The notes beneath the pieces were generated by a model, which ran no database searches, was not told where the DNA came from, and saw only the letters and a program-made list of their open reading frames with translations. The translations under genes and the position numbers were made by a program. From Janibacter sp. HTCC2649 (GTDB lineage: Bacteria > Actinomycetota > Actinomycetes > Actinomycetales > Dermatophilaceae), in contig NZ_CH672413.1 in NCBI RefSeq assembly GCF_000152705.1, positions 1,054,001 to 1,118,000 of the forward strand: 64,000 nucleotides of DNA, in the 5' to 3' direction. Of the stretch, positions 8,977-16,441 are shown one piece after another (position 1 is the first letter of the stretch; each line of letters starts with the position of its first letter).

Positions 8977-10041
8977 TCAGAAGTCGACCGGGACCTCGGG
9001 GACCACTTCGAGTGGCTTGTCGACCTGCGGGCCGATGCCGAGCTTCTGCTTGATCTTCTTCTCGAGCTCGTCCGAGAGGTCGGGGTTGTCCTTGAGGAAG
9101 GCGCGGGCGTTCTCCTTGCCCTGACCGAGCTGGTCACCTTCGTAGGTGTACCAAGCGCCGGCCTTGCGGACGAAGCCGTGCTCGACGCCCATGTCGATGA
9201 GGCCACCTTCACGGGAGATGCCCTGCCCGTAGAGGATGTCGAACTCGGCCTGCTTGAACGGCGGGGCCACCTTGTTCTTGACGACCTTGACGCGGGTGCG
9301 GTTGCCGACCGGATCGGTGCCGTCCTTGAGGGTCTCGATGCGACGCACGTCGAGGCGGACGGAGGCGTAGAACTTCAGCGCCTTTCCACCGGTCGTCGTC
9401 TCGGGCGAGCCGAACATGACGCCGATCTTCTCGCGGAGCTGGTTGATGAAGATCGCGGTCGTGTTGGTGTTGCTCAGGGCGCCGGTGATCTTGCGGAGGG
9501 CCTGGCTCATGAGGCGGGCCTGAAGGCCGACGTGGCTGTCGCCCATCTCGCCCTCGATCTCGGCGCGCGGGACGAGAGCGGCGACGGAGTCGATGACGAT
9601 GATGTCGAGCGCACCGGAGCGGATGAGCATGTCGGCGATCTCGAGGGCCTGCTCCCCCGTGTCGGGCTGCGACACGAGCAGGTTGTCGGTGTCGACGCCG
9701 AGCTTCTTGGCGTACTCGGGGTCGAGGGCGTGCTCGGCGTCGATGAACGCCGCGATGCCACCCGCGCGCTGCGCACTGGCCACCGCGTGCAGGGCGACCG
9801 TGGTCTTGCCCGAGCTCTCGGGGCCATAGATCTCGACGACACGGCCGCGGGGCAGCCCGCCGATGCCGAGCGCGACATCGAGCGCGATCGAGCCGGTGGG
9901 GATGACCTCGATGGGGGCACGGACGTCGTCACCGAGACGCATGATGGCGCCCTTGCCGTGCGACTTCTCGATCTGGCCGAGGACCAATCCGAGGGACTTG
10001 TCGCGGTCGTTCGCGTTCCTGACGGCTGCTGTTGCTGCCAT
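8977..10041 (-). CDS. recA: Recombinase RecA
   Basis: ATP-dependent strand-exchange protein and co-protease for LexA. The Walker A motif GPESSGKT is at about residues 73-80, and the L1/L2 region and the [18 protein letters not shown] stretch are intact. Length 354, with no intein, unlike some mycobacterial RecA. The ATG MAATAAV is chosen because it has AGGAAGAG upstream; the longer reading adds 18 unsupported residues. Regulation: a perfect actinobacterial SOS box lies about 180 bases upstream. It is followed by recX. Confidence 0.98.
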   Translation of the reverse strand: MAATAAVRNANDRDKSLGLVLGQIEKSHGKGAIMRLGDDVRAPIEVIPTGSIALDVALGIGGLPRGRVVEIYGPESSGKTTVALHAVASAQRAGGIAAFIDAEHALDPEYAKKLGVDTDNLLVSQPDTGEQALEIADMLIRSGALDIIVIDSVAALVPRAEIEGEMGDSHVGLQARLMSQALRKITGALSNTNTTAIFINQLREKIGVMFGSPETTTGGKALKFYASVRLDVRRIETLKDGTDPVGNRTRVKVVKNKVAPPFKQAEFDILYGQGISREGGLIDMGVEHGFVRKAGAWYTYEGDQLGQGKENARAFLKDNPDLSDELEKKIKQKLGIGPQVDKPLEVVPEVPVDF

Positions 10042-10220
10042 GTCGGCACCTGCTCTTCCTGTGTCGTTCGATGTGCGCGTCCGCCGGCGACCCATGCTCG
10101 CGGTCGGTCTCGTCGCGATCTCGGGTCAGACGCTAGGTCGTCGTACCGACAGCCGTCTGCAGCTGCCGTGGAGGCTGTGGACGAAGTCATCGGATCTGGC
10201 GACCTGTGGACAACAGTAGA

Positions 10221-10234
10221 CGAACACGTGTTCG
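10221..10234. promoter_or_regulatory. LexA operator (SOS box) of recA
   Basis: CGAACACGTGTTCG, a perfect palindrome matching the actinobacterial consensus CGAACN4GTTCG. It lies between recA (minus) and the GNAT gene, about 180 bases upstream of the recA start, so recA is predicted to be LexA-repressed. Confidence 0.88.
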
Positions 10235-10268
10235 ACGCAGCGAAGTGCGCGAGCGACACGCCGAAACT

Positions 10269-10727
10269 TCAGGTTCCGCTCACCTCGCGCCGCATCGGGA
10301 CGTGCGGGATGCCGTCCTCGTCCGCGTACTCCGCGCCGGTCGCGACGAACCCGAACGCGGCATACCAGTCCCTCAGGTGTGCCTGCGCGTCGAGGACGAT
10401 TGCTCGGTCCGAGCACAGCGCGAGCACACCCCGCACCATCGCGGCCGCCAGGCCGCTCCCCCGATGCCCACTCGCGGTGGCGACCCGGCCCACTCTCCAC
10501 ACCTCATCGTCATCGAGCACGCGCAAGGTCGCGACCGGCATACCCAGCTCGTCGGCACACCAGAAGTGCCACGTCCCCGGCTCCACATCGCGGCCGTCCA
10601 GGTCGAGGTAGGCCGCCTCCTGCTCGACGACGAACACCTCCGATCGCAGCGCCCAGAGCCGATAGGCGACGACTGGGTCGAGTTCGGTGAAGCGTTGGTG
10701 ACGAAGGTCCGGCGATGACTGGTCCAC
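10269..10727 (-). CDS. ElaA-type GNAT N-acetyltransferase
   Basis: A 152-residue GNAT-fold protein of the ElaA subfamily: LWALRSEVFVVEQEAAYLDL near the start, the acetyl-CoA loop RVATASGHRGSGLAAAM, and the ElaA-typical LDAQAHLRDWYAAFGF near residue 115. Substrate unknown. It is transcribed towards the recA control region and its 5' end abuts the divergent RNase H gene. The ATG at 10727 is supported by conservation from MDQSSPDLRHQRF onward. Confidence 0.85.
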   Translation of the reverse strand: MDQSSPDLRHQRFTELDPVVAYRLWALRSEVFVVEQEAAYLDLDGRDVEPGTWHFWCADELGMPVATLRVLDDDEVWRVGRVATASGHRGSGLAAAMVRGVLALCSDRAIVLDAQAHLRDWYAAFGFVATGAEYADEDGIPHVPMRREVSGT

Positions 10728-10762
10728 GGCGCCACCCTAGGCAACTGGCAGACTCCTGCGCC

Positions 10763-11671
10763 GTGACGATCATTGCGGCAGCAGACGGCTCGGCCCTCGG
10801 CAATCCCGGACCTGCAGGTTGGGGCTGGTACGTCGATGAGGACCACTGGGCCTGCGGGGGCTGGCCGCACGGAACCAACAACATGGGCGAACTCACCGCC
10901 GTCCTCGACCTGCTCGAGCAGACCGCCGACGTGGACGACGAGCTCGTCATCTACTGCGACAGCAAGTACACCATCAACTCGATCACCCAGTGGATGCCGG
11001 GGTGGAAGCGCAAGGGCTGGAAGAAGGGTGACGGCAAGCCCGTCATGAACGTCGAGATCATGCAGGCCCTCGACCGCGCGATGGCAGGACGCAAGAACGT
11101 CCGCTTCGAGTGGATCAAGGGTCACTCCGGACACGCGCTCAACGAGGAGGCGGACCGGCTCGCCAACGGTGCCGCAACGGCATACCAAAAGGGTTCTGTC
11201 CCCGACGCCGGTCCGGGCTGGGCTGGCCGAGGCACGGCCTCGCCCGAGCGCTCCTCCCCCGCAGCCGCCCCCTCACCAGCGGCGCCGGCTCCCGAGCCCG
11301 ACCTCTTCTCCGAGCTGACCGACGCACCGGTGCTCACGGACGAGGAGCAGGTCATCGCCCTCGAACGGCAGCTCCTCGAGGACGACACCCGCTCCGACAG
11401 TGCTGCGGTCGCCGCGCTGCTGCACCCGCAGTGGTCCGAGATCGGCCGCTCGGGTCGCCTCTGGACGCGGGACGAGATGCTCGACGAGATCGGCCCCCTG
11501 GGCGAGGCCGTGAGTCTCGACGTCCTTGCCTGTATGCCGGCCGGTCCCGACACGATGCTGCTCACCTGGCGCGCGGCGCGCGACACGGAGACCACCCTGC
11601 GTTCATCGCTCTGGGTCCGCTCGGCCGGTCACTGGCAGCAGCTGTTCCACCAGGGCACGCCTGAGGCCTGA
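10763..11671 (+). CDS. rnhA: Ribonuclease HI fused to a DUF4440/SnoaL-like domain
   Basis: Residues 1-145 are RNase HI, which degrades the RNA strand of RNA-DNA hybrids. The four metal-binding acids are present: Asp8 (AADGS), Glu43 (NNMGE), Asp66 (CDSK) and Asp131 (EADRLANG), plus the His of the HSGH loop. A Pro/Ala/Ser linker (about 160-195) leads to a second domain of about 110 residues resembling DUF4440 (QLLEDDTRSDSAAVAALLHP, RLWTRDEMLDEI). The GTG start at 10763 is preferred because the upstream ATG at 10715 would overlap the divergent GNAT gene and add a non-conserved tail. The role of the C-terminal domain is unknown. Confidence 0.88.
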   Translation: MTIIAAADGSALGNPGPAGWGWYVDEDHWACGGWPHGTNNMGELTAVLDLLEQTADVDDELVIYCDSKYTINSITQWMPGWKRKGWKKGDGKPVMNVEIMQALDRAMAGRKNVRFEWIKGHSGHALNEEADRLANGAATAYQKGSVPDAGPGWAGRGTASPERSSPAAAPSPAAPAPEPDLFSELTDAPVLTDEEQVIALERQLLEDDTRSDSAAVAALLHPQWSEIGRSGRLWTRDEMLDEIGPLGEAVSLDVLACMPAGPDTMLLTWRAARDTETTLRSSLWVRSAGHWQQLFHQGTPEA

Positions 11672-11674
11672 ACC

Positions 11675-12682
11675 TCAGAGTCGGGCCGACAGCTGCTCGA
11701 GGATCTCGCTAGCCGGGCCCTGTCGGGTGGTGCGGTGCCCTGTGCCCGCCCACAGGTGGACGAGGTCGGGCTGACCCGTTGCCTTGCCGTGGGCGCGCAA
11801 CGGGGCCGTGAGGTGGTGAACCTGCGGGTAGGCCGCGGGTGCGACCTCGGTGAACACCTCGGTCCACGACGTGACCAGGGCCCGGGCGCTACGGCCGGTG
11901 AAGGCGCGCGTGACGACGGTGTCAGCGCGATGGGTCAGCTCGTGACGGTGGACCTCAGCCGTCCCTGCCTCGTCAGCCCGCAGGAAGGCCGTGCCGCACG
12001 CCACCGCGTGCGCCCCGGCGGCCAGGAGCCCGGCGAGATGGGTCGGGTCAGCGACCCCGCCGGTGGCGACCACGGGCAGGGACGTCACCGCGCGAATGCT
12101 CTGCAGCAACAACCGGGTCGGCGCCTGGTGGTGCCCTGAGTCGACCGGACCTCCGCGGTGCCCGCCGGCTTCCCAGCCCTGGGCGACGAGTCCGTCGACG
12201 CCGAGCTCGTCGGCCCAAGCCGTCTCGCTCGCATCGTTGACGGTGACCCACACCTCGATCCCGGCCGCGCGCAGACGGTCCACCACGTCGGCGGGTGGCC
12301 ACGCGAACGCGAAGGACACTGCGGCGGGGCGTTCGGCGAGCAGGACCTCGATCTTGGCGTCGAAGGAGTCATCGTCATGGACCGGGTCGCCCAGCGGGAC
12401 GCCGGCCTTGTCAGCGAGGGGCTGGAGTCGCGTGGCGAACTCCAGCACCCGTGCGGCGCTCCCCGGCTCGTAGGGGTTCGGTGCAAAGAGGTTGACACCG
12501 AACGCTGCGCCACCGACGGCCGAGCGCAGCAACACGATGTCGTCGCGCAACCGATCAGGGGTGAGGTAGGCACCGGCGAGAAAGGCGAAACCACCGGCGA
12601 CAGTGACGGCTGTTGCCAGATCGACAGTGCTCGGCCCTCCCGCCATCGGCGCGAGGACGACCCGTCGGTCCAGGACCGTCAC
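11675..12682 (-). CDS. Nitronate monooxygenase family flavoprotein
   Basis: A 335-residue FMN-dependent TIM-barrel protein of the nitronate monooxygenase (2-nitropropane dioxygenase) family, which oxidises alkyl nitronates such as propionate-3-nitronate. Features are VVLAPMAGGPSTVDLATAV at the N terminus, GVNLFAP, the flavin-binding QGWEAGGHRGG near residue 185, and the VVATGGVAD phosphate-binding strand. It starts 3 bases after the DUF3046 stop, so the two are one operon. It converges with the RNase HI fusion gene. Confidence 0.9.
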   Translation of the reverse strand: MTVLDRRVVLAPMAGGPSTVDLATAVTVAGGFAFLAGAYLTPDRLRDDIVLLRSAVGGAAFGVNLFAPNPYEPGSAARVLEFATRLQPLADKAGVPLGDPVHDDDSFDAKIEVLLAERPAAVSFAFAWPPADVVDRLRAAGIEVWVTVNDASETAWADELGVDGLVAQGWEAGGHRGGPVDSGHHQAPTRLLLQSIRAVTSLPVVATGGVADPTHLAGLLAAGAHAVACGTAFLRADEAGTAEVHRHELTHRADTVVTRAFTGRSARALVTSWTEVFTEVAPAAYPQVHHLTAPLRAHGKATGQPDLVHLWAGTGHRTTRQGPASEILEQLSARL

Positions 12683-12685
12683 CGG

Positions 12686-12910
12686 TCAGCCACGCCTCGG
12701 GGCGTCGACCCGTCCGAGTCGGCGTTCCGCCGGAACGTCCATGTCGTCACAGAGGGCGAGCCAGACCAGACGTGGGTGCATGCCTTCGTCGAGGGCTTGC
12801 ATGACGCTGCGTCCGCCGAGGACTCCGAGCACGTGGTCACGCGCCAGGGTGGGTGCGTAGGTCTCACCGAACTCGTCGTTCATCAGCGTCCAGAAGTGGC
12901 TGATCCGCAT
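12686..12910 (-). CDS. DUF3046 protein
   Basis: A 74-residue conserved actinobacterial protein of unknown function, opening MRISHFWTLMNDEFGETYA. The family (Rv2738c in M. tuberculosis) is normally found beside recA, as here, although inserted genes separate them by about 2.6 kb. A longer in-frame reading to 13201 exists but its N-terminal part is not family-like and runs through the ArsR gene. Mostly helical, with no signal peptide or metal motif. Confidence 0.88.
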   Translation of the reverse strand: MRISHFWTLMNDEFGETYAPTLARDHVLGVLGGRSVMQALDEGMHPRLVWLALCDDMDVPAERRLGRVDAPRRG

Positions 12911-13001
12911 GGTCGCGAGTGTGTCACACGGCCTTTCCCGTGCCGTCTCGGCGGTTGGCCGTTGCCAGACGACCAACAACGCGTGAAGACTCATCCTGCG
13001 A

Positions 13002-13021
13002 TTGCAGACATTCCTTTGTAA
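13002..13021. promoter_or_regulatory. Imperfect palindrome before the ArsR-type regulator
   Basis: TTGCA (13002) and TTGTAA (13016) form an imperfect inverted repeat ending 10 bases before the regulator ATG. This is a plausible autoregulatory operator; it also covers the likely -10 region. Confidence 0.35.
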
Positions 13022-13031
13022 GGTCAACGAC

Positions 13032-13619
13032 ATGCCCGAGCCTTTCGAACCCGACCCCCGTCGGGACGTCGTCCTTGATGCGACGACCCTCAAGGCGCTG
13101 ACGCACCCACTCCGACCCCGGATCCTGAGTGCGTTGCGCCTCCACGGGCCGGCCACGGCGTCGCGTCTCGCCGCCCACCTGGGTGTCAACACCGGTGCCA
13201 CGAGCTATCACGTCAGGCAGCTCGCCGAGGCGGGTTTCGTCGTCGAGGCCACCGAGCTGGGCAACGCCCGCGATCGCTGGTGGAAGGCCGCTCACGCGCG
13301 CACCTACTTCGATACGCACGACGCCGACCAGGCGACCTCCGCGGCCTACCTGTCTGCCGTGGCGGCGGGCTACGCCGAGAACGCGCAGCGCGCCATCGCC
13401 GAGATCGCGACCCTGCCTCCCGAGTGGGAGGACGCCGGGACGTTCAGCAACTACACCCTTCGACTCACGCCCGAGGAGACGTCTGCCCTCATGCGCGACG
13501 TCATCGGCGTGATCCGCGGCTACCGGCCGCACCAGGGCACGGAAGACGCTCCCGAGACGGCTCGCCCCGTCTCGGTGAACCTCGAGGTCTTCCGCGCCCC
13601 CGGGATGTCTTCGGAGTGA
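13032..13619 (+). CDS. ArsR/SmtB-type winged-helix transcriptional regulator
   Basis: A 195-residue repressor-like protein. A winged helix occupies residues 12-85: LKALTHPLRPRILSALR, then SRLAAHLGVNTGATSYHVRQ as the recognition helix, then a wing ending RDRWWKAA. The C-terminal half is helical and probably forms a dimer or ligand domain. No Cys-rich metal site is visible, so a metal ligand is unlikely. The ATG MPEPFEPDP has AAGG upstream; the longer start at 13002 lies in the promoter palindrome. Its stop overlaps the GTG of the MFS gene, so the pair is co-translated and the regulator probably controls this exporter. Confidence 0.87.
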   Translation: MPEPFEPDPRRDVVLDATTLKALTHPLRPRILSALRLHGPATASRLAAHLGVNTGATSYHVRQLAEAGFVVEATELGNARDRWWKAAHARTYFDTHDADQATSAAYLSAVAAGYAENAQRAIAEIATLPPEWEDAGTFSNYTLRLTPEETSALMRDVIGVIRGYRPHQGTEDAPETARPVSVNLEVFRAPGMSSE

Positions 13620-14866
13620 GCGCGCACGCGCGCCCGAGTCGGCGCAGCCTCTACGGAATGCTGTTCGCGTCGAGCGTGTCCATCGCGGGCACGCGCGTCT
13701 CGACGATCGCCCTTCCGTGGCTCGTCTACTCCGAGACCGAGTCGGCCAGCCTCACCGGGGTCGTGCTCGCAGCAGAGATGGCGCCCTATGTCATCTCCAA
13801 GGCCCTCGGTGGCCCGCTGGTCGATCGCCGCGGCCCGCGCGCGATCAGTGTGGCCGGGGACCTTCTGAGCGGGGCCTTCCTCGCGCTCATTCCGATCCTG
13901 TATGCCGCCGGTCAGCTCGCGCTTCCCGATCGGATTCCGTTGCTCTTGGCCCTCGTGGCCCTCGCCGGTGTCTTTCGCGGGCCCGGCGACGGGGCACGCA
14001 ACGCCATGATCCCTGCCGTCGCCGACGCCTCGGGTGTTCCACTCGAACGCATCACCGGGCTCGACAGCACCATCGACCGAGCCAGTGGGCTGTTGGGGGC
14101 GGGCATCGGTGGTCTGCTCGTGGGTGCCTTCGGCGCGGCCCAGACCGTTGCGGTCACGGCCGGTGCTTCCTTCGTCAGCGCTCTCGTCGTCGCGCTCGTC
14201 ATTCCCCGGTTCGCGCACGCCGACTCGGACGACGAAGGGTCCTATCTCGCGCGGCTGAGGACCGGGGCGTCCTTCTTGCGGCAGGACCGGTTGCTCCGCT
14301 CCATCCTGGCCATGATCACCGTGACCAACCTGCTCGAAGCGGCATACATCTCGGTCATGCTCCCGGTGTGGGTGCACGACAACGGCCACGGTCCGCAGCT
14401 CATCGGTCTCCTGGGGATCCTCTTTGGGGGCGCTGCCGTCGGCTCGAGCCTCATCGCCACCACCATGGCCGGACGGTTCAGTCGACGGACGGCCTATCTT
14501 CTGGGGTTCTCGCTCGCCGGGGCGCCGCGCTACCTCGCCCTCGCCTTCGGTGCTCCCCTGTGGCTGATCATCGGGTCCAACGTCGTGGCCGGGTTCGGCA
14601 TCGGCTTCATCAATCCGACGATCAACGCGATCTTCTTCGAGCGGGTCCCTCGACCCATCATCGGCCGCGTGGGCTCCCTCGCGGATGCCCTCGCATGGGC
14701 TGGTCTTCCCGTGGGAGGTGCGGTGGGGGGTGCCGCTGTCGCCGCGATCGGGATCGCGCCAGCCCTGGGCTTCGCCGGCGTCGCCTACCTCGTCTCGACG
14801 ACGGTCCCGGGTATGCGCCCCGAGTGGCGGGACCTGGACCGCGGGTTCCGACACGCCGACACCTGA
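13616..14866 (+). CDS. Major facilitator superfamily efflux transporter
   Basis: A 416-residue, 12-helix MFS protein. The GTG start overlaps the regulator stop (GTGA), giving translational coupling. Landmarks are YGMLFASSVSIAGTRVSTIA in helix 1, the A-motif-like loop GGPLVDRRGPR, and a long cytoplasmic loop near residues 200-225. It resembles drug or macrolide-type exporters of actinobacteria (MFS proteins paired with an ArsR regulator), but the substrate cannot be inferred. The IS110 element follows about 100 bases downstream. Confidence 0.88.
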   Translation: MSAHARPSRRSLYGMLFASSVSIAGTRVSTIALPWLVYSETESASLTGVVLAAEMAPYVISKALGGPLVDRRGPRAISVAGDLLSGAFLALIPILYAAGQLALPDRIPLLLALVALAGVFRGPGDGARNAMIPAVADASGVPLERITGLDSTIDRASGLLGAGIGGLLVGAFGAAQTVAVTAGASFVSALVVALVIPRFAHADSDDEGSYLARLRTGASFLRQDRLLRSILAMITVTNLLEAAYISVMLPVWVHDNGHGPQLIGLLGILFGGAAVGSSLIATTMAGRFSRRTAYLLGFSLAGAPRYLALAFGAPLWLIIGSNVVAGFGIGFINPTINAIFFERVPRPIIGRVGSLADALAWAGLPVGGAVGGAAVAAIGIAPALGFAGVAYLVSTTVPGMRPEWRDLDRGFRHADT

Positions 14867-14986
14867 CCGGCACACCGGACCGGCTGACGCCAGCACCGCC
14901 GACGCGACCGCCTCCTTCGAGAGCGGATCCCGCAGTGACGAGTGCCGATCCGCACCAGTCAGGTGCCACTGAAGCTCCTATGTCTG

Positions 14987-16198
14987 TCAAGCGGTGTTGA
15001 GCCACTCGCGGTAGCGGTTAACGACTTCTGGAGTGATGTGCAGCCCTCGCTCGGTTCGGCTGATGGTTATCGTTGCTAGGCCAAGTGCGTGGGCTGCTGC
15101 TGCGAGGGTGATGTTCTTGGCCTGCCTGGTGGGGCGCAGGTCGTGGACGCCGAGGTCCTCGTGTGGCCGCGTGAGTTGCTTAAACATTTCCCGGGCGATG
15201 GCGCGTTTGAGGAGCCGCAGGATCTCTGGCGTGGACCGGCCGCGGTCACGCTGTCGCTGTACGAAGGCCTTGGTGGGCGGGTGGTTCCTGAGCCGTGCCA
15301 TCGCGATGGTGTGCAATGCGTTGTTTGCGCGTCGGTCACCCCCGCGTGACAACCGGTGGCGTGTGGTCTTGCCTGACGAGGCCGGGACGGGCGCGGTGCC
15401 ACAGAGCGCGGCGAACGAAGCCTCACTGCGCAGCCTGTCGGGGTTGCCGCCGGCGGTGATGAGCAGTTGTGCCGCGGTGGTGTTCCCAACGCCGTGGAGG
15501 TGCAGTAGATGGGGCGCGGCCCTTTCGATCATTGTGGTCAGTTCGGTGTCGAGTTCGCTGATCTCTCGGGTCAGGCTCTGGTGGCGGCGCGCGAGGGACT
15601 TCAATGCGGTCAGGACCAGACGTTCTTCGAGATCTGGGTGCACGCTGGGGCGGCAGGCTGCGAGCGTCTGGATCAGGCGTGCCGCGGTGAGGTTGCGATA
15701 TTTTTCCCGCAGGTCGGCCGGGGACGTCACCAGTTGGTGGCGAATCTGGACCTGTGCTGCTGCTCTGGCTTTGACAGCTGAGCGCCGAGCATTGTGTAGA
15801 GCGCGAAGCGCGGTGATGTCCGCTGACTTCGCTGCCGCGGTTGCCCTACCGCTCAACATGGCCTGGGCCGCCTGGTAGGCATCCAACGGATCCGACTTGC
15901 CCTCGCGCCGGCGTACCGCCCGCTCAGGCCGCACCACCTCGAAGACCGCGATGCCCGCCTCACCGGCCGCTCGAGTGATACCCACTCCATACGAACTGGT
16001 GCCCTCAATCCCGATCCCCACCACCTCACCTCGACCGGTCAAGAACGCCAGGGCCTGCCGATACCCCGAAGGCGTCGTGGGGAACTCCTGGTCACCCAAC
16101 TGCCTCCCCCACGAGTCAACAGCCGCGACGTGGATGGTGTCGGCGTGGGTGTCAACGCCTCCCACAAGCGTTCCGGGCTCGAGATTTGTCACTGTCAT
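14987..16198 (-). CDS. IS110-family transposase (DEDD recombinase)
   Basis: A 403-residue bridge-RNA-type recombinase. The N-terminal RuvC-like DEDD domain opens GGVDTHADTIHVAAVD, with EGTSSYGVG and KSDPLDAYQA carrying later acidic residues. The C-terminal Tnp domain (transposase_20) is in LLHLHGVGNTTAAQLL and PASSGKTTRHRLSRGGDRRA, where the catalytic Ser of the Tnp domain is expected (PASSG). The reading frame is intact and full length, so the element is potentially active. GGAAGG lies about 11 bases before the ATG. In IS110-group elements the guide RNA is encoded upstream of the transposase, here at higher coordinates. Confidence 0.93.
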   Translation of the reverse strand: MTVTNLEPGTLVGGVDTHADTIHVAAVDSWGRQLGDQEFPTTPSGYRQALAFLTGRGEVVGIGIEGTSSYGVGITRAAGEAGIAVFEVVRPERAVRRREGKSDPLDAYQAAQAMLSGRATAAAKSADITALRALHNARRSAVKARAAAQVQIRHQLVTSPADLREKYRNLTAARLIQTLAACRPSVHPDLEERLVLTALKSLARRHQSLTREISELDTELTTMIERAAPHLLHLHGVGNTTAAQLLITAGGNPDRLRSEASFAALCGTAPVPASSGKTTRHRLSRGGDRRANNALHTIAMARLRNHPPTKAFVQRQRDRGRSTPEILRLLKRAIAREMFKQLTRPHEDLGVHDLRPTRQAKNITLAAAAHALGLATITISRTERGLHITPEVVNRYREWLNTA

Positions 16199-16380
16199 GA
16201 TGGAAAGTGCCTTCCGTGTCGATTCGGTTGGTCGACGCCGGTCGGGCGAGCAGACAGGACACTGATGAGGCTTCGCCAGGCTCTTATGAGGTCATGTCCG
16301 CCCGGCCGGCGCGCGGGACCCCGAGAGTCAGGCGGTCCAGTTGATGGTCAAGCCAGCAGGCCGACAGTCAGTGCCAGAGT
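16199..16380 (-). ncRNA. Candidate bridge RNA region of the IS110 element
   Basis: The non-coding flank upstream of the transposase is about 180-240 bases, the size and place of the structured guide RNA described for IS110-group elements such as IS621. Several short hairpins are visible: GGAA/TTCC at 16202-16215, the CCCG/CGGG pair around 16300-16316, and GAGGCTTCG near 16267. I cannot assign the target- and donor-binding loops by eye. Boundaries are estimates. Confidence 0.35.
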
Positions 16381-16441
16381 CATGACCCTCGGGGCAACAA
16401 ACATCATCAGTGTCGGTACCGGGTGAGAGGCTGGCCCCCTC

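Larger units (their letters stand above)
14956..16380 (-). mobile_element. IS110-family insertion sequence (ends approximate)
   Basis: One intact DEDD transposase gene with non-coding flanks, inserted between the MFS and lhr genes. IS110 elements lack long terminal inverted repeats, so the ends cannot be set by eye. I place them near two similar stretches in direct orientation: CAGTCAGGTGCCA (14956) and CAGTCAGTGCCA (16365). Neither neighbouring gene is disrupted. The block contains no GGCATAC motif, unlike most of the window. Confidence 0.7.

Noticed and set aside
7759-10611. 950-codon plus-strand open frame
   Set aside because: It runs antisense through the homocysteine methyltransferase, recX and recA and has no domain of its own; typical of high-GC DNA.
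13520-14896. 458-codon minus-strand open frame
   Set aside because: Antisense to the MFS gene; composition rich in Arg, Gly, Asp and Glu as expected for a shadow frame.
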